The position numbers and the translations under genes were made by a program. From Flavobacteriaceae bacterium (GTDB lineage Bacteria; Bacteroidota; Bacteroidia; Flavobacteriales; Flavobacteriaceae): a DNA stretch of 64,000 nucleotides. The notes below the pieces were generated by a model. The model saw only the letters and a program-made list of their open reading frames with translations. It made no database searches and was not told the DNA's origin. Positions 1 to 8,919 of this stretch are shown here, in pieces. The stretch is from assembly GCA_009886755.1 (NCBI GenBank), contig QXYU01000050.1, positions 31,985 through 95,984 on the forward strand. Direction: 5' to 3'. The first letter of the stretch is position 1. Every line of letters begins with the position of its first letter.

Positions 1-137
1 ATTTCGTTGAAGCAAACAAAATCTACAACGACCCTCGTACATCTACGAATGAAAAGTCCGCTTTAAAACCAAAGTTGGACGAGGTGAAAAACTTGTTTCC
101 ACAGAAATTATCAGAGGCTGAGCCCAATAAAAACTAG
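1..137 (+). CDS. ExbD/TolR-family biopolymer transport protein, C-terminal fragment
   Basis: An open frame (codons in frame with base 3) runs in from the window edge and ends at TAG 135-137, giving 44 residues. The tail is charged and soluble, rich in Lys, Glu and Asn. On its own it is not diagnostic. It lies five bases before a clear ExbD gene, and flavobacteria usually carry two tandem exbD genes after exbB, so I infer that it is the end of the first exbD. ExbD proteins have one N-terminal membrane helix and a periplasmic domain and couple the proton-motive force to TonB-dependent import. Only the end of the periplasmic domain is visible, so the family assignment rests on context. Confidence 0.6.
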   Translation, partial: FVEANKIYNDPRTSTNEKSALKPKLDEVKNLFPQKLSEAEPNKN

Positions 138-142
138 AACGT

Positions 143-625
143 ATGTCAAAGTTTAAAAAGAAAAAGAGTGGTGATCTGCCCGCGATTTCAACGGCTTCAC
201 TTCCCGATATCGTTTTCATGTTATTGTTCTTCTTTATGGTTGCAACAGTAATGCGTGATAGTACTTTGATGGTAAGCAATACGTTGCCTGCCGCGGATCA
301 AGTACAAAAACTGGATAAAAAAGACCGGATTATGTATATCTATGCGGGTAAGCCATCCAGTCGTTATGCTGACAAATACGGAACCGGGGGGCGTATTCAG
401 TTGAATGACAAATTTGCCACTGTGGAAGAAGTAGGCGCTTTTATTTTAGCCGAACGTGCTTCCAAAAGACAAGAGTTGCAAAATGTTTTGACCACCGCCC
501 TTAAGGTGGATGGAGATACCAAAATGGGACTCGTTAGTGATATCAAGCAAGAACTTCGTAAAGTGAATGCATTGAAAATTAACTACACAACTCGTGTTGG
601 GGATTACCGCCAAAACATGAATTAA
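143..625 (+). CDS. exbD: ExbD/TolR family biopolymer transport protein
   Basis: A 160-residue protein of the ExbD/TolR family, a proton-channel subunit that works with ExbB and TonB to energise outer-membrane import. A basic N-terminus (about residues 3-8) precedes one membrane helix at about residues 22-41 containing the family motif with its conserved Asp (LPDIVFMLLFFFMV). The rest is a periplasmic domain. The ATG at 143 lies five bases after the stop of the upstream exbD-like frame, so the two are translated from one message. A hairpin terminator follows at 645-674. Length and topology suit the longer Bacteroidota ExbD type. I am confident of the family but not of the transported substrate. 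Confidence 0.9.
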   Translation: MSKFKKKKSGDLPAISTASLPDIVFMLLFFFMVATVMRDSTLMVSNTLPAADQVQKLDKKDRIMYIYAGKPSSRYADKYGTGGRIQLNDKFATVEEVGAFILAERASKRQELQNVLTTALKVDGDTKMGLVSDIKQELRKVNALKINYTTRVGDYRQNMN

Positions 626-644
626 TACCTTTTCAATAGTATTT

Positions 645-674
645 AAATGCCTCGTTTACGAGGCATTTTTTTTT
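645..674 (+). terminator. Rho-independent terminator of the exbD operon
   Basis: A perfect ten-base stem (AAATGCCTCG 645-654 with CGAGGCATTT 659-668) encloses a TTTA loop and runs into a T tract to 674. It lies 20 bases after the exbD stop, so it should end the exbB/exbD transcript before the PorT-like gene. Confidence 0.85.
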
Positions 675-686
675 ACCTTTCGGCTC

Positions 687-1322
687 ATGGATCGTAGGTT
701 TCGATATTGTTTTTTTCTAATTATCAGCAGTTTTTTGGTGTCCTATGCTCAAGATGCTGAGGAAGATTCCTTCTATAGAGAAGACCAATTTTATTTTGGT
801 GTCAGCTATCTTGTAAACGAAAGCAAAGCCGTTTCCTTTAATCAGGAGGGGTTGTCAGGTCAGTTTTCTTTGGGTTTTATTCGTGATTTTCCTTTACATC
901 GCTCAGGTCGCTTGGCTCTAGGTTTAGGACTAGGGTATGAAAGATTTGGTCTGAGGAACAACATTCGCTGGAATTTGGAAGAAGCACAACCAGAATTTTC
1001 CTACGCGCAAAACCCCCAACCCTTTTCTTTTCAATCGTTAAGCCTACCTGTTGAATTGCGTTGGCGTTCTTCATCTCTAACTAAATACGCTTTTTGGCGG
1101 GTGTATGGTGGAATGAAATGGAATCGAAATTGGGCTTTGAAATCAGAGCAACAACAATTGCTTTCCGAATGGATTCCTTCGGCTTATCTTTCCGTAGGAT
1201 ACAACACATGGAATCTGCAATTGGCGTATACCCTCAAACCCTTATTTGTGCAGTCTATAGTAATGGAAGATGAAGCAAATATTCGTCTGTTATCCTTAGG
1301 GCTTGTTTTTTATTTCTTCTAA
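687..1322 (+). CDS. PorT-family outer-membrane beta-barrel protein
   Basis: A 211-residue protein with a signal peptide (about residues 1-21, ending in a SYAQ-type site). Alternating hydrophobic and aromatic beta strands fill the rest and end in an aromatic strand with a terminal FYFF, as expected of an outer-membrane barrel. Size and location match the PorT/SprT-like proteins found between exbD and rpoN in many flavobacteria. PorT takes part in type IX secretion in Porphyromonas; that role is inference for this copy. The ATG lies five bases after a near -7 box (TACCTTTC), just downstream of the exbD terminator, so it may have its own promoter. The 3' end overlaps the convergent rpoN stop by four bases. 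Confidence 0.7.
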   Translation: MDRRFRYCFFLIISSFLVSYAQDAEEDSFYREDQFYFGVSYLVNESKAVSFNQEGLSGQFSLGFIRDFPLHRSGRLALGLGLGYERFGLRNNIRWNLEEAQPEFSYAQNPQPFSFQSLSLPVELRWRSSSLTKYAFWRVYGGMKWNRNWALKSEQQQLLSEWIPSAYLSVGYNTWNLQLAYTLKPLFVQSIVMEDEANIRLLSLGLVFYFF

Positions 1323-2761
1323 ATCTGTTTGCGCAATCGTGCTACTGGAAATTCCAATTGCTCTCGATATTTGGCAACGGTTCTTCGAGCTACGGGATAA
1401 CCTTTTTCCTTTAACAATCCCGATAATGCACTATCAGTGAGAGGGCTTTTTTTGTCTTCTTTCTGAATCAGTTGCTCCAATATTTTTTTGATCTCAATGG
1501 TAGATACGTCTTCCCCCTCTTCATTCTTCATTCCTTCTGAGAAGAAACTTTTGAGTAATTTGGTGCCATAAGGCGTATCGATATATTTGCTGTTGGCCAC
1601 CCGAGAAATGGTGGAAATATCCATGTGTATTTTATCAGCAATATCTTTTAGAATCATCGGCTTGAGATGCTTCTCATCGCCGCTTAGAAAATAATCTTTT
1701 TGGTGTTCAACAATCGCGTTTATCGTCATCGACAGTGTGTTATATCGCTGTTCGATGGCTTCAATAAACCATTTGGCGGCATCCAGTTTTTGCTTGATAA
1801 AAAGTACGGCTTCTTCTTGGGACTTACTCTTTTTAGGAGCTTCTTTATAACCGGCAAACATTTCTTTATAGGCGTTTGATACTCGAAGTTCAGGAGCATT
1901 ACGTCGATTGAGTTCTACGAGGACTTGCCCGTCTTCTAGTGTAAGAATAAAATCGGGTACAATATGGGTGTTGTGTGAGGAATTAGCCAATGCTCCACCC
2001 GGTTTTGGATTCAATTTAGAAACCACTTGAAAGACTTCTTTCAATGTCTCTTGATCAATCTCAAACTTGTCCATTAGTTTCTGATAGTGCTTTTTTGAAA
2101 ACTCATCAAAAGCATTGGTAACGATTTCCAATGCTAGTTTTATGATCCGATTGGGATTTTGTTTGCGTTCCAATTGCAACTGAAGACATTCTTGAAGTGA
2201 CCGCGCTCCCACACCAGGAGGATCTAGTTGTTGTACTTTTTTGAGAACACTTAGAACGGATTCCTTTTTGACAAAGATATTTTGGGTAAAAGCCAAATCG
2301 TCCATAATCTCATCAACACTACGGCGGATGTAGCCACTTTCATCAATACTCCCTACCAAAAAGGTGGCAATATCAACTTCTTGATCTTTGAGAATGAGGT
2401 TTTGCAACTGACTACTGAGCATCTGATGGAAGCTAATGCCTCCTGATACGGGAATGCTCTTTTCTTCCTGATCGGCACTATAGTTGGAAATTTGGGTGCG
2501 ATAGGCGGGGATGTCATCGTCACTCAAATAGCTGTCAATATCAATGTCTTGTGTTTCTATGGATTGAGCGTCTTCATAGGGTTCAGGATCTGCCTCCTGC
2601 GTATTGAGATCTTTTCCGTTTTCCAGTGCTGGATTTTCACCAATCTCACCCTGTATTTTTTGTTCCAATTCTTGGGTAGACAACTGAATGAGTTTCATCA
2701 GTTGTATCTGCTGTGGTGATAGCTTTTGAGAAAGCTTTAATTGGAGCTGTTGTTTGATCAT
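1319..2761 (-). CDS. rpoN: RNA polymerase sigma-54 factor RpoN
   Basis: A 480-residue sigma-54 factor that directs RNA polymerase to -24/-12 promoters and needs AAA+ activators. The Gln/Leu-rich region I is at residues 1-50 and an acidic linker at about 55-105. The core-binding domain follows, then a helix-turn-helix near residues 365-390. The diagnostic RpoN box ARRTVAKYRE is at about 458-467. The full family length is present. A TATCTTTG -7 box lies 16 bases before the ATG, so rpoN can be transcribed apart from asnS, which lies 49 bases upstream on the same strand. The asnS-rpoN-porT-exbD order is common in flavobacteria. The 3' end overlaps the convergent PorT-like gene by four bases. Confidence 0.97.
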   Translation of the reverse strand: MIKQQLQLKLSQKLSPQQIQLMKLIQLSTQELEQKIQGEIGENPALENGKDLNTQEADPEPYEDAQSIETQDIDIDSYLSDDDIPAYRTQISNYSADQEEKSIPVSGGISFHQMLSSQLQNLILKDQEVDIATFLVGSIDESGYIRRSVDEIMDDLAFTQNIFVKKESVLSVLKKVQQLDPPGVGARSLQECLQLQLERKQNPNRIIKLALEIVTNAFDEFSKKHYQKLMDKFEIDQETLKEVFQVVSKLNPKPGGALANSSHNTHIVPDFILTLEDGQVLVELNRRNAPELRVSNAYKEMFAGYKEAPKKSKSQEEAVLFIKQKLDAAKWFIEAIEQRYNTLSMTINAIVEHQKDYFLSGDEKHLKPMILKDIADKIHMDISTISRVANSKYIDTPYGTKLLKSFFSEGMKNEEGEDVSTIEIKKILEQLIQKEDKKSPLTDSALSGLLKEKGYPVARRTVAKYREQLEFPVARLRKQI

Positions 2762-2777
2762 AGCTGAAATGCTATTT

Positions 2778-2785
2778 CAAAGATA
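2778..2785 (-). promoter_or_regulatory. -7 box of the rpoN promoter
   Basis: On the minus strand TATCTTTG matches the Bacteroidota TAnnTTTG element, 16 bases upstream of the rpoN ATG. No clear TTG is visible at -33. Confidence 0.6.
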
Positions 2786-2810
2786 CAAATTGCCTAAATA
2801 TGTTTACGTC

Positions 2811-4241
2811 TTAGAAAGAAGCATTCTGTGGTGTGCGTGGAAAAGGAATTACATCACGTATATTACCCATTCCAGTGCTGAATTGAACCAAGCGTTCAAA
2901 GCCCAATCCAAAACCGGCGTGGGGTGCCGTTCCAAAACGACGAAGGTCAAGATACCAGTCGAGTTCTGCTGCATCAATCCCCTGCGCTGCAATGCGTTCT
3001 TGAAGAACATCCAGTCGCTCTTCACGCTGAGAACCTCCCACCATTTCACCAATTCCCGGAAAAAGGATATCCATGGCTCGAACGGTTTTCTGATCCTCGT
3101 TCAAGCGCATATAAAAGGCTTTTATCTGAGCAGGATAGTCGAATAATACGACAGGACATTTGAAGTGTTTTTCTACTAGAAAACGTTCGTGCTCGCTTTG
3201 CAGATCAACACCCCATTCGTTTACTGGAAATTTGAATTTCTTCTTTTTATTGAGCTTGGAGTTTCTTAGAATCACAATTGCCTCGGTATAACTGATACGT
3301 TTGAATTCATTAGCTACCACAAATTGAATTTTCTCTAACAATCCCATTTCACTGCGTTCGACTTGAGGTTTGTTTTTTTCCTCTTGGGTTAGACGTTCAT
3401 CCAAAAAGGCTAAATCTTCCTTGCAGTGATCCAGTATGTATTGTAAAATATTCTTGATGAAAGCCTCGGCTAGATCCATATTATCATTGAGATCATAAAA
3501 AGCCATCTCTGGTTCGATCATCCAGAATTCAGCCAAATGACGTGTGGTATTGGAGTTTTCAGCACGGAAAGTAGGCCCAAAAGTATAAACATTTCCAAGT
3601 CCCATGGCATATGTTTCGGCTTCCAATTGTCCAGACACGGTCAAATTGGTTTCTTTGGCAAAAAAATCTTGTCTATAGTCTACCGCTTGATCTTCACCCA
3701 AGGGTGGATTTTTAGGGTCTAGAGTGGTTACTCGAAACATTTCTCCGGCTCCTTCTGCATCACTACCAGTGATGATGGGTGTATTGACATAATAAAAACC
3801 TTCATTGCGAAAAAATTGATGAACCGCAAAGGCCAGTGCCGAACGAACGCGCATCACTGCGCTGAACGTGTTGGTTCGCACTCGAAGGTGTGCCTGTTCT
3901 CGAAGAAATTCAAAGCTGTGTTTTTTGGGTTGAATAGGATATTGCTCTGGATCAGCCCCACCGAGTACATTAAGCTCAGCCACTTGAATTTCAACAGATT
4001 GTCCTTTTCCTTGACTGGCAATCAATACTCCTTTAATTGCGAGCGCGGCACCTGTATTGATTTGTTTTAGAACGGCTTCTTCGAAATTTTCAAAATCAAC
4101 TACACATTGAAGGTTTTGCAGTGTTGAGCCGTCATTCAATGCGATAAAACGATTGGCACGAAAAGTACGAACCCAACCTTTTAAGGTAACCTCTTGTCCT
4201 ATAGAACTCGCATCTTCTAAGAGCGTAGCGATTTTAATCAT
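2811..4241 (-). CDS. asnS: Asparagine--tRNA ligase
   Basis: A 476-residue class II aminoacyl-tRNA synthetase that charges tRNA-Asn. An N-terminal OB-fold anticodon-binding domain (about residues 10-110) precedes the class II core. Conserved motifs include GSDAEGAGEMF near residue 165, the FRAENSNTTRHLAEFWMIEPE stretch (motif 2) and the C-terminal GFGLGFERLVQF (motif 3). I use the ATG at 4241. A longer frame from a TTG at 4262 is possible, but that TTG lies inside the TATCTTTG promoter box and cannot be transcribed from it. The asparagine rather than aspartate assignment follows the overall AsnRS pattern and length. Confidence 0.96.
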   Translation of the reverse strand: MIKIATLLEDASSIGQEVTLKGWVRTFRANRFIALNDGSTLQNLQCVVDFENFEEAVLKQINTGAALAIKGVLIASQGKGQSVEIQVAELNVLGGADPEQYPIQPKKHSFEFLREQAHLRVRTNTFSAVMRVRSALAFAVHQFFRNEGFYYVNTPIITGSDAEGAGEMFRVTTLDPKNPPLGEDQAVDYRQDFFAKETNLTVSGQLEAETYAMGLGNVYTFGPTFRAENSNTTRHLAEFWMIEPEMAFYDLNDNMDLAEAFIKNILQYILDHCKEDLAFLDERLTQEEKNKPQVERSEMGLLEKIQFVVANEFKRISYTEAIVILRNSKLNKKKKFKFPVNEWGVDLQSEHERFLVEKHFKCPVVLFDYPAQIKAFYMRLNEDQKTVRAMDILFPGIGEMVGGSQREERLDVLQERIAAQGIDAAELDWYLDLRRFGTAPHAGFGLGFERLVQFSTGMGNIRDVIPFPRTPQNASF

Positions 4242-4259
4242 GTTATTAAAATTTTGCTG

Positions 4260-4267
4260 CAAAGATA
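4260..4267 (-). promoter_or_regulatory. -7 box of the asnS promoter
   Basis: TATCTTTG on the minus strand lies 18 bases before the asnS ATG at 4241. It decides the start, because the upstream in-frame TTG falls inside this box. Confidence 0.65.
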
Positions 4268-4295
4268 AAGTTATTTCTGTTTGAGGCGGCAGCGA

Positions 4296-6680
4296 TTAGT
4301 TGTCTTGTTTTTCTTCGATGATTTTAATTTTGGGCTCCTTCAAAACCCGTTCATTGCTAAAACTCCCCTCAAGAGAGATCAAAAGGGATGGCAATAAAAC
4401 CAAGTTGGCAAGCATTGCAAACATAAGCGTTACAGCCACCAATCCTCCTAAGGCTCTGGTGCCTCCAAAATTGGAACTCATAAATACGATAAACCCAAAA
4501 AAGAGAACTACCGAAGTATAGAACATACTGATTCCAGTTTCCTTTAATGCGGCATACACAGATCGTTTAATTTTCCAGTCCGAATCGATTAGTTCCTGAC
4601 GATACTTGGCTAAAAAATGAATGGTGTCATCTACCGATATTCCAAAGGCTATGCTGAATACTAAAATGGTGGAGGGTTTTAAAGGGATACCTGTGTAGCC
4701 CATAACCCCTGCGGTAATAATTAAGGGTAAGAGGTTGGGAATCAGAGATACCACAATCATTTTTGTCGATCGAAACATATATGCCATAAACAGCGCAATC
4801 AAAACTACAGCAAGCAGAAGGGAAAGGAATAGATTTTTAATCAAATAGTGTGTTCCTTTTAGGAATAGGAGAGATTTTCCTGTCATTTCAACCGTAAAGC
4901 GTTTTTCTGGAAATATTTTCCCAATCGCTTTGAGCAAGTCTGCTTCAATTTGCTCCATACGATCTGTGGGTACGTCCCGCATAAAAGTCGTAATTCGGGC
5001 CAATTGCCCTGTACTATCAACGTAGTTGGTTAACAAATTGCCGTCACCAGAGGCATTATTGATGTAGGGTATAATAAAACGATTTTCCTGAGGAGAAGGG
5101 AGTTGGTAATAATTGACATTGCCATTATAATAGGCTTGTTTGGCATATTTGTATACATTGACAATCGAGACAGGGGTGGAAAGCTCAGGAATTTCTGCAA
5201 TAGTCTCGTGCAAACGGTTGATCCGTCGAAGGGTAGACAGGCTATAAATGCCCTTAGGACGCTTTGCATCAATGCTTATTTCCAAGGGGACAATCCCATT
5301 GAACTCATTCTCAAAAAACACGATATCGTCAAAGAATGCTGCTTTTTTGGGCATATCCTCGATAAGGCTCCCGGATATTTTTATTTGATAAATTCCAATG
5401 ATTCCTAGCACCAAGCCAATCAAGGCAACACTATATACCGCAATTTTTTTATGTCGAACGATGGTTTCCATTTCACGGACAATGCGTTCCATCCATTTGT
5501 TTTTCAAATGCTTCAGATGCTTGGAGTTGGGTCGGGGTAGAAAGCTGTAAACAATCGGAATCATCAAAAGTGACAGCAGGAAGATGCCAATGATATTCAA
5601 GGAGGCAACAATCCCAAACTCCTTTAGAATCTTGCTATTGGTCAAGATAAAAGTGGCAAATCCAGAGGCGGTGGTGAGATTGGTCATCAAGGTAGCGTTC
5701 CCGATCTTGGTGATTACGCGCTGTAAAGATTTGGCTTTGTTGCCGTGCTTGGCAACTTCCAACTGGTATTTATTGATAAGGAAAATACAATTTGGAACCC
5801 CAATGACAATAATTAATGGAGGAATCAATGCCGTTAGTACGGTGATTTCATAACGCAAAAAGCCCAAAACGCCAAAGGCCCACATCACGCCGATCAGAAC
5901 AACGAGTAGCGAGATAAACGTGGCACGGAAGGAACGGAAGAAGAGAAAGAAAATAAGAGAGGTCAGCAGTGTGGCAAAGAGAACAAAAAGGCCAATCTCA
6001 TCAACGATATTTTGTGCGTTCAAAGTTCGAACGTACGGCATTCCTGAGACCCTAAGATCTGATTGCTCACTTTTTTCAAAGCGTTCTACTTCTGGGATTA
6101 GATTCTTGAAAATAAAATCTTTTCGGGCGGCGGTGTTTACCACATCTTTTTTCATATACACCAGAGAACGAATGGTTCCCGTTTCTGGATTGAAAAGCAG
6201 GTCTTTGTAGAAGGGTAATTCCAGAAATAATCTTTGTTTGAATTGATTAAGGGTCTTTTGATCACGACTAGTGGAATCCAAGAGAGGGACAAAATCAAAG
6301 CGTTCTTTTTGGGTATTTTTTGTCAGTCCTTGGAGGTTTTCGACCGAGAGGACACTTTCAATTTCGGGAAAGGCAGTCAGTTTTTGATTTAATTTCTCCC
6401 AAGCTTTTAGCTTATCGGCTTGAAAAAAAGCTGTGTCTTGCAGTGCAATAACAATCAGATTCCCTTCCTCGCCAAAGGTGTGTAGGAATTTCTGATATCT
6501 AACGTTTTCAGGATGCTTGTCGGGGAGGAGGTTGGCTTCGGAATATGTGAATTGCATATATTGCCACTGCGAAGCCCAAAAGAAGGTTGTGGCGACGATA
6601 CCTAGTAAGATCAGAAATCGGTTTCGAAGAATAAGCCTTGCTACGCTTCCCCAAAAACTAAATTGGCTTTTCTTTTTCAT
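4296..6680 (-). CDS. MMPL/RND-family membrane transporter
   Basis: A 794-residue polytopic inner-membrane protein of the RND/MMPL superfamily. One helix at residues 20-40 is followed by a large periplasmic domain (about 45-215) and a block of five or six helices (about 220-400, with LFVLFATLLTSLIFFLF and IPPLIIVIGVPNCIF). This half-repeat recurs: a helix near 425, a periplasmic domain (455-620) and helices from 630 to the end. The second block holds the superfamily signature FGISVDDTIHFLAKYR. Such proteins export lipids, hopanoid-like or other hydrophobic molecules; the substrate is unknown. It lies between frr and asnS on the same strand. There is no membrane-fusion protein gene nearby, which favours the MMPL/HpnN-like type over tripartite efflux. 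Confidence 0.88.
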   Translation of the reverse strand: MKKKSQFSFWGSVARLILRNRFLILLGIVATTFFWASQWQYMQFTYSEANLLPDKHPENVRYQKFLHTFGEEGNLIVIALQDTAFFQADKLKAWEKLNQKLTAFPEIESVLSVENLQGLTKNTQKERFDFVPLLDSTSRDQKTLNQFKQRLFLELPFYKDLLFNPETGTIRSLVYMKKDVVNTAARKDFIFKNLIPEVERFEKSEQSDLRVSGMPYVRTLNAQNIVDEIGLFVLFATLLTSLIFFLFFRSFRATFISLLVVLIGVMWAFGVLGFLRYEITVLTALIPPLIIVIGVPNCIFLINKYQLEVAKHGNKAKSLQRVITKIGNATLMTNLTTASGFATFILTNSKILKEFGIVASLNIIGIFLLSLLMIPIVYSFLPRPNSKHLKHLKNKWMERIVREMETIVRHKKIAVYSVALIGLVLGIIGIYQIKISGSLIEDMPKKAAFFDDIVFFENEFNGIVPLEISIDAKRPKGIYSLSTLRRINRLHETIAEIPELSTPVSIVNVYKYAKQAYYNGNVNYYQLPSPQENRFIIPYINNASGDGNLLTNYVDSTGQLARITTFMRDVPTDRMEQIEADLLKAIGKIFPEKRFTVEMTGKSLLFLKGTHYLIKNLFLSLLLAVVLIALFMAYMFRSTKMIVVSLIPNLLPLIITAGVMGYTGIPLKPSTILVFSIAFGISVDDTIHFLAKYRQELIDSDWKIKRSVYAALKETGISMFYTSVVLFFGFIVFMSSNFGGTRALGGLVAVTLMFAMLANLVLLPSLLISLEGSFSNERVLKEPKIKIIEEKQDN

Positions 6681-6707
6681 ATCCTCGGGAAGCGCTTCCC
6701 TCTGGTG

Positions 6708-7262
6708 CTATACGGTTAGAATTTCTTTTTCTTTGTTTTGAAGAATTTGGTCAACTTCTTTGATAAAACGATCGGTCAATTCTTGAATATCCTGTTCGTA
6801 ATTTTTCTGTTGATCTTCTGTGGCTTCAGCTTTTTTGATCTCTTGATTCGCGTCCTTTCGGAAGCCTCGAATACTAATTTTATTGTTTTCCGCTTCGGCT
6901 TTGGCCAGCTTGACAAGATCTCTTCTGCGTTCTTCGGTCAAAGGAGGGATGGTGATGATTATCGACTCACCATTGTTCATGGGAGTAAACCCTAGGTTGG
7001 CTACCAAAATGGCTTTTTCAATATCGGCAAGCATGGATTTTTCCCAGGGCTGAACGCTTAAGGTTCGTGCATCGGGTGTATTTACGTTGGCAACCTGACT
7101 CAGAGGGGTTTGTGCACCGTAGTATTCTACGTTAACTGTGGAGAGCATCACGGGGTTCGCCTTACCTGCACGGATATTCAATAATTCTTTTTCCAAATGC
7201 GCAAGGGACTGTTCCATACGTTCTTTGGCGGTCGCAACAATAAAGTCTAATTCTTCATTCAT
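6708..7262 (-). CDS. frr: Ribosome recycling factor
   Basis: A 184-residue ribosome recycling factor, which splits post-termination ribosomes together with EF-G. It has the expected length and hallmark segments: the conserved RAGKANP near residue 32, PWEKSMLADIEKAI in the middle, the PLTEERRRDLVKLAKAEAEN helix, and a long C-terminal helix. The ATG lies 11 bases after the pyrH stop, and pyrH-frr is one of the most conserved bacterial gene pairs. Transcription is expected from the promoter before pyrH at 7999-8006. Confidence 0.98.
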   Translation of the reverse strand: MNEELDFIVATAKERMEQSLAHLEKELLNIRAGKANPVMLSTVNVEYYGAQTPLSQVANVNTPDARTLSVQPWEKSMLADIEKAILVANLGFTPMNNGESIIITIPPLTEERRRDLVKLAKAEAENNKISIRGFRKDANQEIKKAEATEDQQKNYEQDIQELTDRFIKEVDQILQNKEKEILTV

Positions 7263-7273
7263 AATCTAATATT

Positions 7274-7981
7274 TTAAAGGTAAACGCGAGTTCCAATGTT
7301 TTCCCCTTCGGCTATTTTTTTGAGATTGCCTCGGGTATTCATATCAAAAACGATTATGGGAAGTTCGTTTTCCTGACTAAGAGTAAAGGCTGTTGTATCC
7401 ATTACTTTGAGTCCTTTTTTCAAAACATCATCAAAGGAAAGGGTGTCAAATTTGATAGCGCCTTTATTTTTCTCAGGGTCTTCGTTGTAGATTCCGTCAA
7501 CACGAGTTCCTTTGAGGATAACATCAGCATTGATTTCTATGGCTCGCAATACAGCAGCGGAATCGGTAGTGAAATAAGGATTTCCTGTTCCCGATCCAAA
7601 AATCACCACACGACCTTTTTCTAGGTGACGAGTCGCTTTTCGTTTGATAAAAGGCTCGGCAATGGCTTCAATTTTAATGGCTGTTTGCAAGCGGGTGGGA
7701 ACGTCGTTGTTTTCCAACGCGCTTTGAAGTGCCAATCCATTAATGACTGTAGCAAGCATTCCCATATAGTCGGCTTGAACACGATCCATTCCTGTGCTAG
7801 CTCCTGAAACCCCTCGGAAAATATTTCCTCCTCCAATAACGATTGCCAATTCAATTCCCATCTCGTGAAGGGTTTTGATGTCTTTGGCATAGTCATCCAA
7901 ACGCTGGGGGTCTATACCGTGATTTCGGCTTCCCATGAGTGCTTCGCCGCTTAGTTTTAATAAAATCCGTTTGTATTTCAT
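7274..7981 (-). CDS. pyrH: UMP kinase (uridylate kinase)
   Basis: A 235-residue amino-acid-kinase-fold enzyme that phosphorylates UMP to UDP. The nucleotide-binding start ([11 protein letters not shown], residues 4-14), the glycine motif [10 protein letters not shown] (about 48-57), and the [19 protein letters not shown] segment are all present at family length. It shares a transcript with frr, 11 bases downstream. A TATATTTG -7 box lies 17 bases before the ATG. Confidence 0.98.
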   Translation of the reverse strand: MKYKRILLKLSGEALMGSRNHGIDPQRLDDYAKDIKTLHEMGIELAIVIGGGNIFRGVSGASTGMDRVQADYMGMLATVINGLALQSALENNDVPTRLQTAIKIEAIAEPFIKRKATRHLEKGRVVIFGSGTGNPYFTTDSAAVLRAIEINADVILKGTRVDGIYNEDPEKNKGAIKFDTLSFDDVLKKGLKVMDTTAFTLSQENELPIIVFDMNTRGNLKKIAEGENIGTRVYL

Positions 7982-7998
7982 AGCCCGTTTGATTCTCG

Positions 7999-8006
7999 CA
8001 AATATA
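7999..8006 (-). promoter_or_regulatory. -7 box of the pyrH-frr promoter
   Basis: TATATTTG on the minus strand, 17 bases before the pyrH ATG, in the 62-base gap that separates this operon from nadC. Confidence 0.6.
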
Positions 8007-8043
8007 AGAAAACAGGAGGGATTCGAGAAATAGCGATTAGGGC

Positions 8044-8919
8044 TTAGTGGGTCGCTTTAAGACTTAAATCAATGTTTTGTGCGGAATGTGTAAGGGCGCC
8101 CATGGAGATATAATCAACCCCAGTTTCTGCAATGGCGACAATGGTGTCTTCCGTTATGTTGCCGGAGGCTTCTGTAGGGAATTGATTGGCATTGATTTCA
8201 AGAGCTTGACGAAGCGTGTTGGGATTCATATTGTCCAATAAAACCCTGTGAATCCAAGGAAACTGAAGACATGTTTGCAATTCTTCAAGGCTTCGTGTTT
8301 CCACAACCACCGGGAGAACTTTATTTTTTTGATCGAGATAGGTTCTGACTTTATTTAAGGTATCAACCATAGAGCCATTATAGTCAATATGATTGTCTTT
8401 GATCATCAACTCGTCATACAATCCCATACGGTGGTTGGTACCCCCTCCGATGCGCACAGCCCATTTTTCAGCATGGCGAAAATTGGGGGTTGTTTTTCGC
8501 GTATCCAAAAGGCGGCACTGGGTATGACTTATTTTGGCACTTAAGCGGCGAGTCAATGTAGCGATACCACTCATGCGTTGCATACAATTCAAAACCAAAC
8601 GTTCTGTAGCCAAAAGGCTTTGCGAGGAGCCTTCCACTTCAAAAACTACCGTTCCAGTGGTGACTTCTTCGCCGTCGGATATATGAGTGGTCAGCTTTAA
8701 GTTTGAATCATAGTGTTGAAAAATCAGATGGGCCATGGCTACTCCAGCGATTATACAATCTTCTTTAACCAACAGTTTTGCACGGCGGGTTTCCGCGGTG
8801 GTCAAACAGGCATTTCCCGAATGATCGCCTTCGCCAAGGTCTTCCTCCAAAGCTGATTCAATCAACTTTATAAGAGGTTTTCGATAGGTGGTTAAAAAGT
8901 TGTCAGGCATTGTCTGCAT
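8044..8919 (-). CDS. nadC: Nicotinate-nucleotide pyrophosphorylase (carboxylating)
   Basis: A 291-residue quinolinate phosphoribosyltransferase, which converts quinolinate and PRPP to nicotinate mononucleotide with loss of CO2, the third dedicated step of NAD synthesis. Family motifs are visible: [11 protein letters not shown] near the N-terminus, [16 protein letters not shown] in the middle, [17 protein letters not shown] with the phosphate-binding residues, IKDNHID and the C-terminal [13 protein letters not shown]. Its start overlaps the nadB end by 17 bases, so translation is probably coupled. An alternative ATG three codons in is possible. Confidence 0.97.
   Translation of the reverse strand: MQTMPDNFLTTYRKPLIKLIESALEEDLGEGDHSGNACLTTAETRRAKLLVKEDCIIAGVAMAHLIFQHYDSNLKLTTHISDGEEVTTGTVVFEVEGSSQSLLATERLVLNCMQRMSGIATLTRRLSAKISHTQCRLLDTRKTTPNFRHAEKWAVRIGGGTNHRMGLYDELMIKDNHIDYNGSMVDTLNKVRTYLDQKNKVLPVVVETRSLEELQTCLQFPWIHRVLLDNMNPNTLRQALEINANQFPTEASGNITEDTIVAIAETGVDYISMGALTHSAQNIDLSLKATH

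Noticed and set aside
4241..4262. TTG 4262 as the asnS start
   Set aside because: The TTG is part of the TATCTTTG promoter box, so transcripts would begin after it.
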